Below, piece by piece: positions 17,480 to 26,295 of a stretch of 56,663 nt of DNA. The notes beneath the pieces were generated by a model that searched no databases, was not told where the DNA came from, and worked only from the letters and a program-made list of their open reading frames with translations. The number at the start of each line of letters is the position of its first letter. The stretch's first letter is position 1. Both the position numbers and the translations under genes were made by a program. Source of the stretch: a virus; IMG/VR virus record IMGVR_UViG_3300023112_000017, positions 1 to 56,663 of that record. One strand, given 5' to 3'.

Positions 17480-17967
17480 TGACACAAGAACAGGCATTCC
17501 AACAAGGATTCGTAGATAAGTGCGCAGCACACGGGGTCGACCCAGTGTTGGTAATAGATGCACATCTAAAGAAAGAAGCAGGGCTTAAGGACCTTGGACA
17601 GGACCTTGTGGGGAAGCTATTTGGAAGAAGCGTTCCAGAAAGTGTAGGTAGGTATATCGACGCAGTACTAGGTGGGAAGAAAACCGGACTGGGACATAAA
17701 ATCAGCCTAACAGATATGAACATGCGCAATGCGCGCAGCCAAGCAGACAACATTACCCGCAATAGCGCCCTCAATGGTCCAGCCATCGAGAAGGACCTCG
17801 AAAGGTACGAAGACATGTACAATGCGATGAAAACCCAGAAGGGAAGGCTTGAATCAGATCTGTTTGACGAGACCCGGCGAGTAGCTGATGCGCGTACCGG
17901 TACCGCCGCTGGTGCTGGCGTAGGCGGACTACTAGCTAGCTTGTTAGGTAATAAAGACGAGGAATAA
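17479..17967 (+). CDS. Tagged head protein, 162 aa
   Basis: This is one of the best copies of the shared module: AFQQGFVDKCAAHGVDP at residues 6-22, ending in LKKEA at 30-34. Directly behind the inferred cleavage point lies an amphipathic segment with alternating hydrophobic and charged residues (GLKDLGQDLVGKLFGRS). The rest is charged and helical, with a Gly-rich C-terminal segment. It lies between the two polymerase genes and overlaps both neighbours by one base. I infer an internal head protein matured by the prohead protease. The K-x-A site is a prediction. Confidence 0.75.
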   Translation: MTQEQAFQQGFVDKCAAHGVDPVLVIDAHLKKEAGLKDLGQDLVGKLFGRSVPESVGRYIDAVLGGKKTGLGHKISLTDMNMRNARSQADNITRNSALNGPAIEKDLERYEDMYNAMKTQKGRLESDLFDETRRVADARTGTAAGAGVGGLLASLLGNKDEE

Positions 17968-18194
17968 TGGCTAAACGAGTAATAGTAAAAGGTCCTATCG
18001 GTTGTCCAATACTCTTGGACACTGATCACGCAACTGCCATCGAGTTCTATGATGACAGTGGGGACCTTTGTGCTGTTTTCGGTAAGGTTATAAATAAAAA
18101 CTTTTGGTCGTTCTCTACTAAGAACGATAAGGATTGGAACGAAACGCTCCAGCAATTGGGTGTTAAATATATGAAGGCACCGATACTGACATGA
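17967..18194 (+). CDS. Unrecognised 75-aa protein
   Basis: This small soluble protein has a beta-rich N-terminal half (AKRVIVKGPIGCPILLDTD) and an aromatic, polar C-terminal half. There is no tag, no zinc site (only two isolated Cys) and no membrane segment. It ends in an ATGA overlap with the polymerase beta-prime gene. That gene has only a distant ribosome-binding site, so translation of this ORF may couple expression of the polymerase subunit. A small polymerase accessory protein is possible but unsupported. Confidence 0.65.
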   Translation: MAKRVIVKGPIGCPILLDTDHATAIEFYDDSGDLCAVFGKVINKNFWSFSTKNDKDWNETLQQLGVKYMKAPILT

Positions 18195-20050
18195 GCACTA
18201 CCGTTGGACAGCTACTAGTTAATGACCTACTTCCTGAGAAGTATAAGGATCATGAGAGATCGCTTACTGGGGATAACCTTACAGATCTTCTTGCCCAGAT
18301 TGGTAACGAAGACCCTGACCTTTATAAAAGCCTTTCCCATAAGCTTATGCAGATGGGCGCCAAGGCTTCTTATACAGAAGGTACTACTATCTCCATAGAA
18401 GACCTATTAACTCCCGATCCGAAGCTGCGTAAAGAAGTCTTTGCCTTTGTTGATAAGCAAGAAGACGTTATACGTAAATCTAAAGACCTGACAGACGAAG
18501 AAAAGCAGACAGCCTTATCTACAGTCTACTCAGCAGCTCAGAAGAAACTAGTCGACGGCACAATGGCTGCCGCAGTTGCCCAAGACAATCCACTAGCATT
18601 ACAGATCTTATCTAAAGCAAGAGGTAACCCAGGACAGCTTACTGCTATGACAGCAAGTCCTGGTATCTATACTGATGCCAAGGATAACGTCGTTCCATTA
18701 TTCGTAAGAAGAAGCTATGCAGAAGGCTTAAGCCCTGCAGAATACTATGCAGCAACGTTCGGTACTCGTAAGGGTGTCATTGCTACAAAGTTTGCTACTC
18801 GCGATGCAGGAGACTTTGGTAAGCAACTTAACACTGCATCAGCTGACCTTATTGTTACTGAAGAAGACTGCGGTACTCCTAATGGAATACCTGTTGGAGT
18901 TGGCGATACAGACTCGGTAGGAGCTTTGCTTGCTAAAGATGTAAGTGGTTATAAAGCCGACGCTGCTGTTGATTCTCGTATGCTCAATAAGCTAGATGGA
19001 TCTAAATATAAGAAGATCGTAGTACGCTCTCCAATTACCTGTCAAGCAAAAGGTGGTGTATGTAAGAAGTGTGTAGGTCTTCGTGAGAATGGCAAGCTAC
19101 CCGAACTACGACAAGCTGTAGGTATCCAAGCATCATCTGCATTAGCAGAAAGAATTGCACAGGGATCACTCAATACCAAACATGCCGGAGGTCAAGCTTC
19201 TGGCGATGGTGAAAAAGTTTATGCAGGGTTCCCTATCATTAATCAGATAGGACAGATCCCTAAGACATTCAGACACAAAGCAACTCTTGCAGACGTTGAC
19301 GGTGCCGTATCTAAAGTAGAGACAGCACCTCAGGGTGGTACTAATGTATACATCGGTGACACGATACATTACATAGAACCAGAGCAAACAGTCAACGTGA
19401 AAGAGGGTGACGACCTAGAGGCTGGTGATCAGCTTTCAACAGGTATCATTAACCCAGCAGAAGTCGTTAGGCATAAAGGTATCGGCGAAGGTCGACGTTA
19501 CTATGCAGAGCGATTGACTAAAGCCTTTAACGACAGTAAGTTAAAAGCAAACAGGCGAAATACAGAGTTAGTAGCACGAGCTGCTATTAATCATGTAGAA
19601 GTTGAAGACCCTAGTGGGTTAGGAGATTACTTACCTGGAGATGTAGTTAGTTACAATAACCTTGCAACAAGCTATGCCCCTAGAAAAGACGCCGTAGCTG
19701 ATAAGCCCTCAAAGCTTGTTGGTAAATATTTAGAGCAACCTTACTTGCACCACACGATCGGTTCAAGAGTCACCAATAAGGTCGCTAAAGAGTTAGAAGA
19801 GTTTGGTATAGATAACATACAAGTACATGATAACCAGCCAGGTTTTACTGCGAGTATGATACGGTTAAGAGCTGTACCACATTATGGTAAAGATTGGTTA
19901 GCCAAGTTGCAAGGTTCATACTTGCAGAGTAACTTGTTGCAGGATGCACAGACAGGTGCAACCAGCGACATACACGGCACCCACCCAGTACCTGCAGTTG
20001 TTTTTGGCAAAGAACTTGGTGAAAGTAAAAAAGATAGAGTTACATTTTAA
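18191..20050 (+). CDS. RNA polymerase beta-prime, C-terminal part
   Basis: This 619-aa protein continues beta-prime where the 11075-15535 fusion stops: its start, STTVGQLL, matches the bacterial TTVGRALL segment. It contains the bridge helix (GLSPAEYYAATFGTRKGVIA, residues ~179-200). The second beta-prime zinc site has four Cys: C227 (EEDCGT), C284, C291 and C294 with the C-x6-C-x2-C spacing of bacterial enzymes. A trigger-loop region follows (GSLNTKHAGG, His331 matching bacterial MRTFHIGG). It ends with a reduced jaw/clamp region. Together the two genes supply a complete catalytic core in about 2100 residues, smaller than the bacterial pair. No head tag is visible, so packaging would depend on binding the tagged beta fusion. 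The start overlaps the preceding stop. Confidence 0.93.
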   Translation: MSTTVGQLLVNDLLPEKYKDHERSLTGDNLTDLLAQIGNEDPDLYKSLSHKLMQMGAKASYTEGTTISIEDLLTPDPKLRKEVFAFVDKQEDVIRKSKDLTDEEKQTALSTVYSAAQKKLVDGTMAAAVAQDNPLALQILSKARGNPGQLTAMTASPGIYTDAKDNVVPLFVRRSYAEGLSPAEYYAATFGTRKGVIATKFATRDAGDFGKQLNTASADLIVTEEDCGTPNGIPVGVGDTDSVGALLAKDVSGYKADAAVDSRMLNKLDGSKYKKIVVRSPITCQAKGGVCKKCVGLRENGKLPELRQAVGIQASSALAERIAQGSLNTKHAGGQASGDGEKVYAGFPIINQIGQIPKTFRHKATLADVDGAVSKVETAPQGGTNVYIGDTIHYIEPEQTVNVKEGDDLEAGDQLSTGIINPAEVVRHKGIGEGRRYYAERLTKAFNDSKLKANRRNTELVARAAINHVEVEDPSGLGDYLPGDVVSYNNLATSYAPRKDAVADKPSKLVGKYLEQPYLHHTIGSRVTNKVAKELEEFGIDNIQVHDNQPGFTASMIRLRAVPHYGKDWLAKLQGSYLQSNLLQDAQTGATSDIHGTHPVPAVVFGKELGESKKDRVTF

Positions 20051-20085
20051 TAGGCGGCGAGCCGGATAAACAGGAGACAATATAA

Positions 20086-22398
20086 ATGAATTTCAATGAC
20101 TTACTTGTCGATGAAAGTGTGCTGACAAAGCTCGCAGTCGAAGGACCTAACCAACAGCAGGTCGAGCAAGATTTCGGAAAAATGGCTTATGCCTTCTTGA
20201 AGGATAGAGCACCTAGCCTCATTACACACCTAATTGGGTTTGAAGTAGTTGAGGCAGAACCAGATGGGTCCCGAGCTGTAGGCCTTTTCGGTTTCGACGT
20301 AGGTGGTAGATACTTCTATGTCCCAACGTTCTTCCTAAGTAATCAGATTAAAGGTATGGATCTTCTTTATGATAAAGAAGCCGACATGTTCTACCCTTTA
20401 AGAGAGAACTGGATCAACCACATTCTTAATAAGCAGACTATACAGTTAGGCGATGCCGCCCAACCAGGAGTCTCCCAGGATTTCGATACACCAGATTTTA
20501 CAGCCATTTCAGATCCCCCAGTCGGCGGATCAACAAAACTTTCAGCTCATCAAGTAGGCCACGACCTAGCGGCTACTTGGAATCAGATACAGAAGACTGT
20601 CGCTGACTCACTTGAGAATGATGACGCCTTTAAGTCAGCGTATGCAAATGCTGTACTTACTATGAAAGGTGAGCCTAACATTAAAGAAGCCAGTTTCCTT
20701 ACCGACTTTATCGAGCATAAAGGCGGACCTAAGATGGCAGCAGCAGTTGCGCAGTCTTTACAGGACATCAACTTCATCAAAGCAGCAGCTGTGTTCTATG
20801 AGCCTAGCGAACTATTGATTAATGACTTCAGTGAGGCACTAGCCCCTAAAGAAGCTAAGTCTGTTAAAATCGTTACAAGAGAACTTGTCGACGATTACAG
20901 TAAGGACATGGATGATGATGACCGTACTCGTATCGTTGAAGACGGATTCACTCTTACAGATAACCGTGAAAAGGCTAATAAGTCAGACGTTTATACTGTT
21001 GACTATGCTAGCTCGCTACAGAATCCAGATTACTCTGGTGAATGTGACGTAGTTCTTTCAAGTGGTATCTGTACCCCTTGTTATGTAGCAACTACACCTT
21101 TTGGCGCAACTAGCCCAGGACAAGTCTTAGTTATCAGTAAAGATACTAAGAGATTCTTCACAGCACATGAAAGAGTTGTTTTCGTAAGAGACGCCCTTAA
21201 TGAGTCCGACAAGACTAATGCCCCTCTTTATAAAGGAGCTGTTGAGGTTGGAGACATGGAGCTTGATGCTACTTATGTACTTGTTAAGGAAAATGGACAA
21301 ACGTCTATACCTTTCAAGACTAGATCAATTACCTCAGAAGACGGCGATGATGTCCGTATCAGAGTTAACTGGATTAACAACTTAGACTTCGGTGACGACT
21401 ACGAGGGTACTGACTACCCAAGAGCGCACATTGCAGAAGCTAACCCTAGCTGCCTACCTTCTTACGGGGAAAGTTCTATTATACCTGTAGATCGTATTGG
21501 TGGTTTAAGAGTATCCTCTAGAAATATGATTGTGCCTACTGAAACCTGGAAAGCTGTTAAGCTTACAGAGAAGAGACACAGCTCTATGGAAGGTAAGGTA
21601 TTCTCACCAGGAACTTATTCAGAAGTTAAAGAAAATTTACTTAAGATGGCTTATCATGACGTTGTCATTGAGTCTATGGGTGAAGGCGTTGGTTACAACA
21701 TCAGTATTGACGGTTCTGTAGTCCAAGACAACCTAGATGCTAAAGAAGCGTCATTAGCGATTGCTAGAGACCTTGGTATCGATGCAGGTGAAACGCTAGC
21801 TATCATGGACGAGGTCAAACAGGCCGGAGCTACTAATAGACTAGTTAAGTTTGCTCAGCAGGTTTCTATGCCGGAAGTACCTCCACAGTATGTCGGTTAC
21901 GACGCACACACTGGAGTACCTATCCATCCAGCACAGATTGACAGAGTAGAAGGCTCAACAGAACCATATACACCACCATACGTAGGACCTGGCGACAGTA
22001 TCTACATGGGCGGTGAAGGTGAAAGACAGCAGCAGTCTGCACAAGGACAAGGCGGACCTAGCCCTACTGAATTATCACAGCAGGCAGCAGCAGCTGGCCA
22101 GCAACAAGTATTTGACCATAGTGTCGTCGGCGGTCTAGCGCAGACTTATGATGTAAGCTTTGCAGTCGACAGTTACGTCCCGGACCTTCTTAAGTGTCTA
22201 GACCGTATCGGTAGAATCTTATTCTTATTCTACTGGAAGAACGTCGACTTCGCAGAACGCTATGGCGATCAAGACCTTACCGCAATGGAAGATCAGCTAC
22301 GAGGTGTCTTTAAGTCACTTGGCGATCTATCATTGAAGCTTAAGCAAAAGACTATTGACGCCGAAGGTACGGAGTTCGTAGACGGAGGAGCTATCTAA
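20086..22398 (+). CDS. Large unrecognised virion-type protein, 770 aa
   Basis: This large soluble protein follows beta-prime after 35 bases. VLTKLAVEG at residues 12-20 contains the K-x-A element, suggesting processing near the N terminus. The body looks alpha/beta; the central part (~300-500) is acidic and beta-rich. A Gln/Gly/Ala-rich linker lies around 640-690, and the C-terminal ~80 residues form a helical domain (LDRIGRILFLFYWKNVDFAE). It has no zinc site, nucleotide-binding loop or peptidase motif that I can see. Its place next to the polymerase makes a polymerase-associated or major internal head protein possible. I do not recognise the family. Confidence 0.8.
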   Translation: MNFNDLLVDESVLTKLAVEGPNQQQVEQDFGKMAYAFLKDRAPSLITHLIGFEVVEAEPDGSRAVGLFGFDVGGRYFYVPTFFLSNQIKGMDLLYDKEADMFYPLRENWINHILNKQTIQLGDAAQPGVSQDFDTPDFTAISDPPVGGSTKLSAHQVGHDLAATWNQIQKTVADSLENDDAFKSAYANAVLTMKGEPNIKEASFLTDFIEHKGGPKMAAAVAQSLQDINFIKAAAVFYEPSELLINDFSEALAPKEAKSVKIVTRELVDDYSKDMDDDDRTRIVEDGFTLTDNREKANKSDVYTVDYASSLQNPDYSGECDVVLSSGICTPCYVATTPFGATSPGQVLVISKDTKRFFTAHERVVFVRDALNESDKTNAPLYKGAVEVGDMELDATYVLVKENGQTSIPFKTRSITSEDGDDVRIRVNWINNLDFGDDYEGTDYPRAHIAEANPSCLPSYGESSIIPVDRIGGLRVSSRNMIVPTETWKAVKLTEKRHSSMEGKVFSPGTYSEVKENLLKMAYHDVVIESMGEGVGYNISIDGSVVQDNLDAKEASLAIARDLGIDAGETLAIMDEVKQAGATNRLVKFAQQVSMPEVPPQYVGYDAHTGVPIHPAQIDRVEGSTEPYTPPYVGPGDSIYMGGEGERQQQSAQGQGGPSPTELSQQAAAAGQQQVFDHSVVGGLAQTYDVSFAVDSYVPDLLKCLDRIGRILFLFYWKNVDFAERYGDQDLTAMEDQLRGVFKSLGDLSLKLKQKTIDAEGTEFVDGGAI

Positions 22399-23438
22399 TG
22401 GATGCAGTACTCGTTAAAGTAGCTTTCATGCGAGGGGTCTTTGAAGACTCCTGTCGTATACCAACTAGAGCAGAGCTCAATTATGTGTCAGGCTTTTATG
22501 ATAAGCTTGCCTCTGTAACTATGCCTTTTGAAAAAACGGCAGCTGAGTCTATTGACTTTAACGAGTACCTCGACACCGCCTATGCAGTTATGTGTAAAGA
22601 GGCAGGAGCCTGGGACTGGTTTAAGCGTAAAGCTAAGGCAGTAGGTAATACTGTTTATAATGCAGCAGCCGACGCAGGTGATGCTATCGATAAAGGCTTT
22701 AATAAGGTTCATGACTACCTCGGTGATAAAATACACCAAACAGGCGTGTTTGACGGTGGCGGTAACAAACTTACTAACGCCCTAGCAGACTACGGTAACA
22801 AAGGTTACCAAGGTATATTAGGGGATACTCTAAAAACCATGGGAACCGTGGCTACTTTAGGTTATGGTGGAGCAGCATTAGGCGCTGGTCGTGGTCTGGC
22901 AGCAGCTAGAGGACTTGCACCTAGAGTTTTATCATCAGCTAGAGGCCTTGCCCCTAGAGCCTTATCAGGTATGAAGAACATCGCTAGCGGTGCGAAGAAT
23001 CTTGTAGGTAGAGGCCTGAGTAAGATGAAGAATTGGTGGAGAGGCGGTAAAGGTGGTCAAGGAGCTACTAATGCTGCTGATAAGCTTTCTAAGATGCAGC
23101 AGGCGAAGAAGTGGGGCGGTAGAGCTCTGAACACTTATTTCGTAGGCGATGCGGTGAATTCTCTTGGTAAGGGTATGGGTTGGTGGGGCGGAGCACCAGG
23201 ACAACAACAGCCAGGACAACAACAAGCTATGGCAGGTGCCGCAGGACAAGGTCCAGCAGCACAAGGTCAGATTCAACAAGGACCTCGCGGTGTAGGAATG
23301 TCAGGTGCAGCAGGCGCCGGTGGTATGGGGCTGGGTTCAGCACCTACAGCACCTAAAAATGACGCACGCTACAGTGGGTTCTTAAACAAGTTTAAACTTG
23401 GCGCAGGTGCCGGCGGTAAAGGGAGCTTCTTCAAATGA
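22398..23438 (+). CDS. Tagged, Gly/Lys-rich head protein, 346 aa
   Basis: Two module-like segments lie near the N terminus: AFMRGVFEDSC (9-19) and NYVSGFYDKLAS (28-39). The K-x-A elements EKTAA and CKEAG follow. After the last lies an aromatic, basic amphipathic segment (AWDWFKRKAKAVGNTVYNAA). The middle has a Gly/Ala hydrophobic region (GGAALGAGRGLAAARGLAPR) with a tandem ARGLAPR repeat, then a basic amphipathic segment (GRGLSKMKNWWRGGKG). The C terminus is Gln/Gly-rich. The composition is that of a membrane-active and perhaps DNA-binding internal protein. The gene overlaps both neighbours. Function is inferred from tag and composition. Confidence 0.75.
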   Translation: MDAVLVKVAFMRGVFEDSCRIPTRAELNYVSGFYDKLASVTMPFEKTAAESIDFNEYLDTAYAVMCKEAGAWDWFKRKAKAVGNTVYNAAADAGDAIDKGFNKVHDYLGDKIHQTGVFDGGGNKLTNALADYGNKGYQGILGDTLKTMGTVATLGYGGAALGAGRGLAAARGLAPRVLSSARGLAPRALSGMKNIASGAKNLVGRGLSKMKNWWRGGKGGQGATNAADKLSKMQQAKKWGGRALNTYFVGDAVNSLGKGMGWWGGAPGQQQPGQQQAMAGAAGQGPAAQGQIQQGPRGVGMSGAAGAGGMGLGSAPTAPKNDARYSGFLNKFKLGAGAGGKGSFFK

Positions 23439-23863
23439 CAGACGAGAAGTACGTAGAGTATCACAAACAGGGTTTTATGGATAAGTGTGCTAGCGCAGGC
23501 CTTACTCAGGAACAGTCGGATGAACTCTATAAACAAGCAAATCCGTTTTTGACAATAGGCAAAGGGCTCTGGAACGCAGGTAAGAAGTTTCTTGGAAGCG
23601 GCGCTAGTAAAGGTAAGGACGCCCTTAAGTGGGTAGGTAAGAATAAAGGCAAGACAGCCCTAAACACGGCAATGTACGGACCACTTGCTTACCAAGGCAT
23701 AAACATGGCAGGTAATGCTATGGGCCTCTGGGGTGGCGACGGACAACCACAACAACAACCTGGAGCCGCAGGACCACAAGGACCTCAACTACCACAACGG
23801 GGCTACGGACAAGCTAAATTAAATGTTAGAGGAATGGGTGGCATAACGCCATACCTGACGTAA
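23435..23863 (+). CDS. Tagged head protein, 142 aa
   Basis: A strong copy of the shared module spans residues 9-23 (YHKQGFMDKCASAGL) and ends in LYKQA (31-35). The predicted mature N terminus is hydrophobic and basic (NPFLTIGKGLWNAGKKFLGS), resembling an amphipathic membrane-active peptide. A Gly/Gln/Pro-rich C terminus follows. It looks like a shorter paralogue of the 346-aa protein upstream, with which it shares the order tag, amphipathic region, Gln/Gly tail. ATG 23435 overlaps the preceding stop. Confidence 0.78.
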   Translation: MTDEKYVEYHKQGFMDKCASAGLTQEQSDELYKQANPFLTIGKGLWNAGKKFLGSGASKGKDALKWVGKNKGKTALNTAMYGPLAYQGINMAGNAMGLWGGDGQPQQQPGAAGPQGPQLPQRGYGQAKLNVRGMGGITPYLT

Positions 23864-23891
23864 CTTATTTATTACGATAGGAGTAAGATAA

Positions 23892-25274
23892 ATGTTTAAA
23901 GACCGATTAATGGAAGCCCTAGATAGCGCAGTCAGCCACTTCAATGGTGGTCTTGATGACAACGCTTCTGTTGTGAAAGCAGCTTCCGACTATGATTTCA
24001 ATAAGGATCAGACGCTAAGACTTATGGAGACGTATAACACTGCGAAGACTATAAGTTTCCTTAAGACAGCCGACGATAGGAGCCAAAACTTTTCTACAGC
24101 CAAGCCAGACGATGTACTTCCTGCGTTATTCGATGCAGATGAAATACTTAAGTCAGCGGCTCCAGTAGAACACCATGACTATTCTTTCTATACAGAAGCA
24201 CCAGAACATCAGAAGGTGGCCGGAGACTATTCTATTCTCGATAAGGCTGCTGCGGAGTTCAGCGACGACAGCCTTGAAAGCGTAAGCCACTATGCCCTAC
24301 ATAGAATAGGCGAGCTTAAGAAGACTGCAGGTTTCTGTGAGGACCAAAAAATTATGACTGGGGAAGTTTATGATAGAACTCTCCAAAAGATCGCACAGCA
24401 CCTTAAACCAGATTACCTTGAAGAGTCTCTATTCCCACAAGCGGAAGTAGCCCTACACGTTATGTATAAGGATGCCGGAGATCACATAGCAGAAGAGCTT
24501 ATGGCTTACCTACCTGCTGATACTAAGAGAGCGAACGCCCGTGATAAGGCAGTACGCATTTCTATCTTCGACGTTGAGCACCCAAGTCTTAATGGACTAC
24601 TTAAGGATGCACATGACTGTAGAACTCAATGGAGTAAGTTCGCTTCTCTAGAGCAGCACTACAATACCGAGTCTAAATCTTATGAAAAAGGATTTAAGAG
24701 AGCTATGCACCTCGAAACCGAAGACACAGACGCCTTCGATGAGATTAACGATATTTTTACTGAAGACTTCGCATCTGGGCTGAAGTCTGCACAAGAAGCC
24801 TCAGCCTCAAGTAGCACACTAGGTAACGTCACAGGCGACACCGCAGAAGCAGCTACTGCCGGATTAGGGTTAGCCCAGAAAGGCCTAGCTACTGTAGCTG
24901 ACAAAGCAACCAGTATGGTTCCCATGCCAAAGGTTGACGTAGCAGGTGCACTAGCTAATCCGAAAGCACGAGAAGCTAAAGGCACTGCTAACAAGATGAA
25001 GAATCTACAGCGCCAACTTATACTTGAAGAACTTATGGTGACAGATCCAGTACTTAAGGGTGAGAATCCTGACTCTGTTTCTAGAGCCTACCAAACACTT
25101 ATACAAATAGCCCCAGACGTTTCTCTTAATAGAGAAGTTGCGAGGTCTATCTTACGACAGTCTGTACAGTCTGTGGCAGTAAGTCCTTACGATGCTAAGT
25201 CTTGGTCTGACCTTGAAAATGAAATGCGTAAGAGACTGAAGCAGGGCGCGTCGGTACAGGAGACAGCAAGATGA
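23892..25274 (+). CDS. Helical acidic head protein, 460 aa
   Basis: This soluble, largely helical, acidic protein is rich in K-x-A elements through its first half (VVKAAS, LKTAD, LKSAAP, QKVAG, DKAAAE, KKTAG, QKIAQ, YKDAG). This is the pattern I infer as prohead-protease sites. A Ser/Ala-rich linker (~300-350) separates a C-terminal helical domain (~365-450). It has no transmembrane segment and no enzyme motif. An AGGAG site precedes ATG 23892. Candidate roles are an inner-head core protein or an internal cargo protein fragmented during maturation. No family is recognised. Confidence 0.75.
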   Translation: MFKDRLMEALDSAVSHFNGGLDDNASVVKAASDYDFNKDQTLRLMETYNTAKTISFLKTADDRSQNFSTAKPDDVLPALFDADEILKSAAPVEHHDYSFYTEAPEHQKVAGDYSILDKAAAEFSDDSLESVSHYALHRIGELKKTAGFCEDQKIMTGEVYDRTLQKIAQHLKPDYLEESLFPQAEVALHVMYKDAGDHIAEELMAYLPADTKRANARDKAVRISIFDVEHPSLNGLLKDAHDCRTQWSKFASLEQHYNTESKSYEKGFKRAMHLETEDTDAFDEINDIFTEDFASGLKSAQEASASSSTLGNVTGDTAEAATAGLGLAQKGLATVADKATSMVPMPKVDVAGALANPKAREAKGTANKMKNLQRQLILEELMVTDPVLKGENPDSVSRAYQTLIQIAPDVSLNREVARSILRQSVQSVAVSPYDAKSWSDLENEMRKRLKQGASVQETAR

Positions 25275-26293
25275 AGATCCGCACCTTTAAAGAAATAGAG
25301 AACGGTGTCTACAAAGTTAAGATTCATGCAGAAGACTATAGTGAGCTTGAGAATGAACTCATGGCCAACTATGGAGAGCCTGAGATAAACACAGGCGGTT
25401 ACTATGAAGCGGCAGCAGCAGTTGCGGCTTTACTTGATCTTAGCTTTATAGCCAATCCGGCGTCTACAGGGTTTGTAGCTGGCTTTGGTGATGTACTATT
25501 CGTAGCTAACCCCTCGGAAGATGATACTGTTACAATCGGCGACGGAACCAACTCGGTCATATTTGAGTTCGGCACCTCCCTCACCGTAGGCGATGTCCTT
25601 GTCGATAACTCTGTAGACGCCCCCACTACTTTAGCAAACCTAGAAACAGCTATTGGGGCAAGCGCTCTTACAGTAAGTACTGTTATAAACGCAGGAACAA
25701 TTACAATTACTCACACCGATGCATGGGCTGACGTCACTATGGCGACAAGCAATGCAGTCGATATCACAGTATCAGACACGGCACATGTAGCTCCTCTCAA
25801 TACGACGGTTAACATCAACGATGGTACTAACACTGTTATCTTTGAGATTAAACGATCTACAGAACCTTTGATCAACCTTAATGCGTTACCTGTCGACAAT
25901 GATACTGACGCAGCTACAACTCTTGCAGCTTTTGATACAGCAGTACAGGGCAGTACGTTAAACGTAGCTACTGATATAGCTGGTAGCATTTTGACTTTGA
26001 CACATGTACTAACCGATGCTAACTTTATTGCAAGTACTTTAGATGGAGACGTTTCGCTAGTTGATACATCATTCGTTCCGCCAACAGAGCCAACATTTAC
26101 TCTGCCGGACAATCTAGAGTTGATTAAGTCCGATTCACCCTTTGCACAAGGGTTTGATGAAAGAGACAGCGCGGATGCAGAAGCTAGGGCTGACTTATGG
26201 ACAGCAGAGGTTACAACTAAGCTTAAGGCCGCAGTAACTGCCCTGAGAGCTTTAGACGACACATTTACTGGCGAAACCGTGGAGACATATTAA
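25271..26293 (+). CDS. Beta-rich protein with two repeated domains, 340 aa
   Basis: After a 60-residue N-terminal region, two related beta domains are visible, each beginning with the same signature: TVTIGDGTNSVIFEFG (~89) and TVNINDGTNTVIFEIK (~179). A third, related copy lies inside the tail sheath protein (LTLNDGFNSVVFEFDNN near 37.0 kb). Such Thr/Asp-rich beta modules are common decorations of virion surface proteins. The C-terminal ~60 residues are helical. It lies in the head cluster just upstream of the prohead protease, so a capsid surface or vertex protein is plausible. The repeat is seen directly; the role is inferred. Confidence 0.72.
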   Translation: MKIRTFKEIENGVYKVKIHAEDYSELENELMANYGEPEINTGGYYEAAAAVAALLDLSFIANPASTGFVAGFGDVLFVANPSEDDTVTIGDGTNSVIFEFGTSLTVGDVLVDNSVDAPTTLANLETAIGASALTVSTVINAGTITITHTDAWADVTMATSNAVDITVSDTAHVAPLNTTVNINDGTNTVIFEIKRSTEPLINLNALPVDNDTDAATTLAAFDTAVQGSTLNVATDIAGSILTLTHVLTDANFIASTLDGDVSLVDTSFVPPTEPTFTLPDNLELIKSDSPFAQGFDERDSADAEARADLWTAEVTTKLKAAVTALRALDDTFTGETVETY

Positions 26294-26295
26294 TA

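Noticed and set aside
15535-18194. Intron or intein separating the two polymerase halves
   Set aside because: The interval holds five separately initiated, overlapping ORFs, and the upstream frame ends in a normal stop that overlaps the next start. No homing endonuclease, intein motif or intron-like structure is visible.
25711-26262. 183-codon minus-strand open frame, and similar ones at 35656-36135, 12880-13434 and 17463-18155
   Set aside because: All overlap well-supported + strand genes and lack recognisable motifs; every supported gene in the window is on the + strand.
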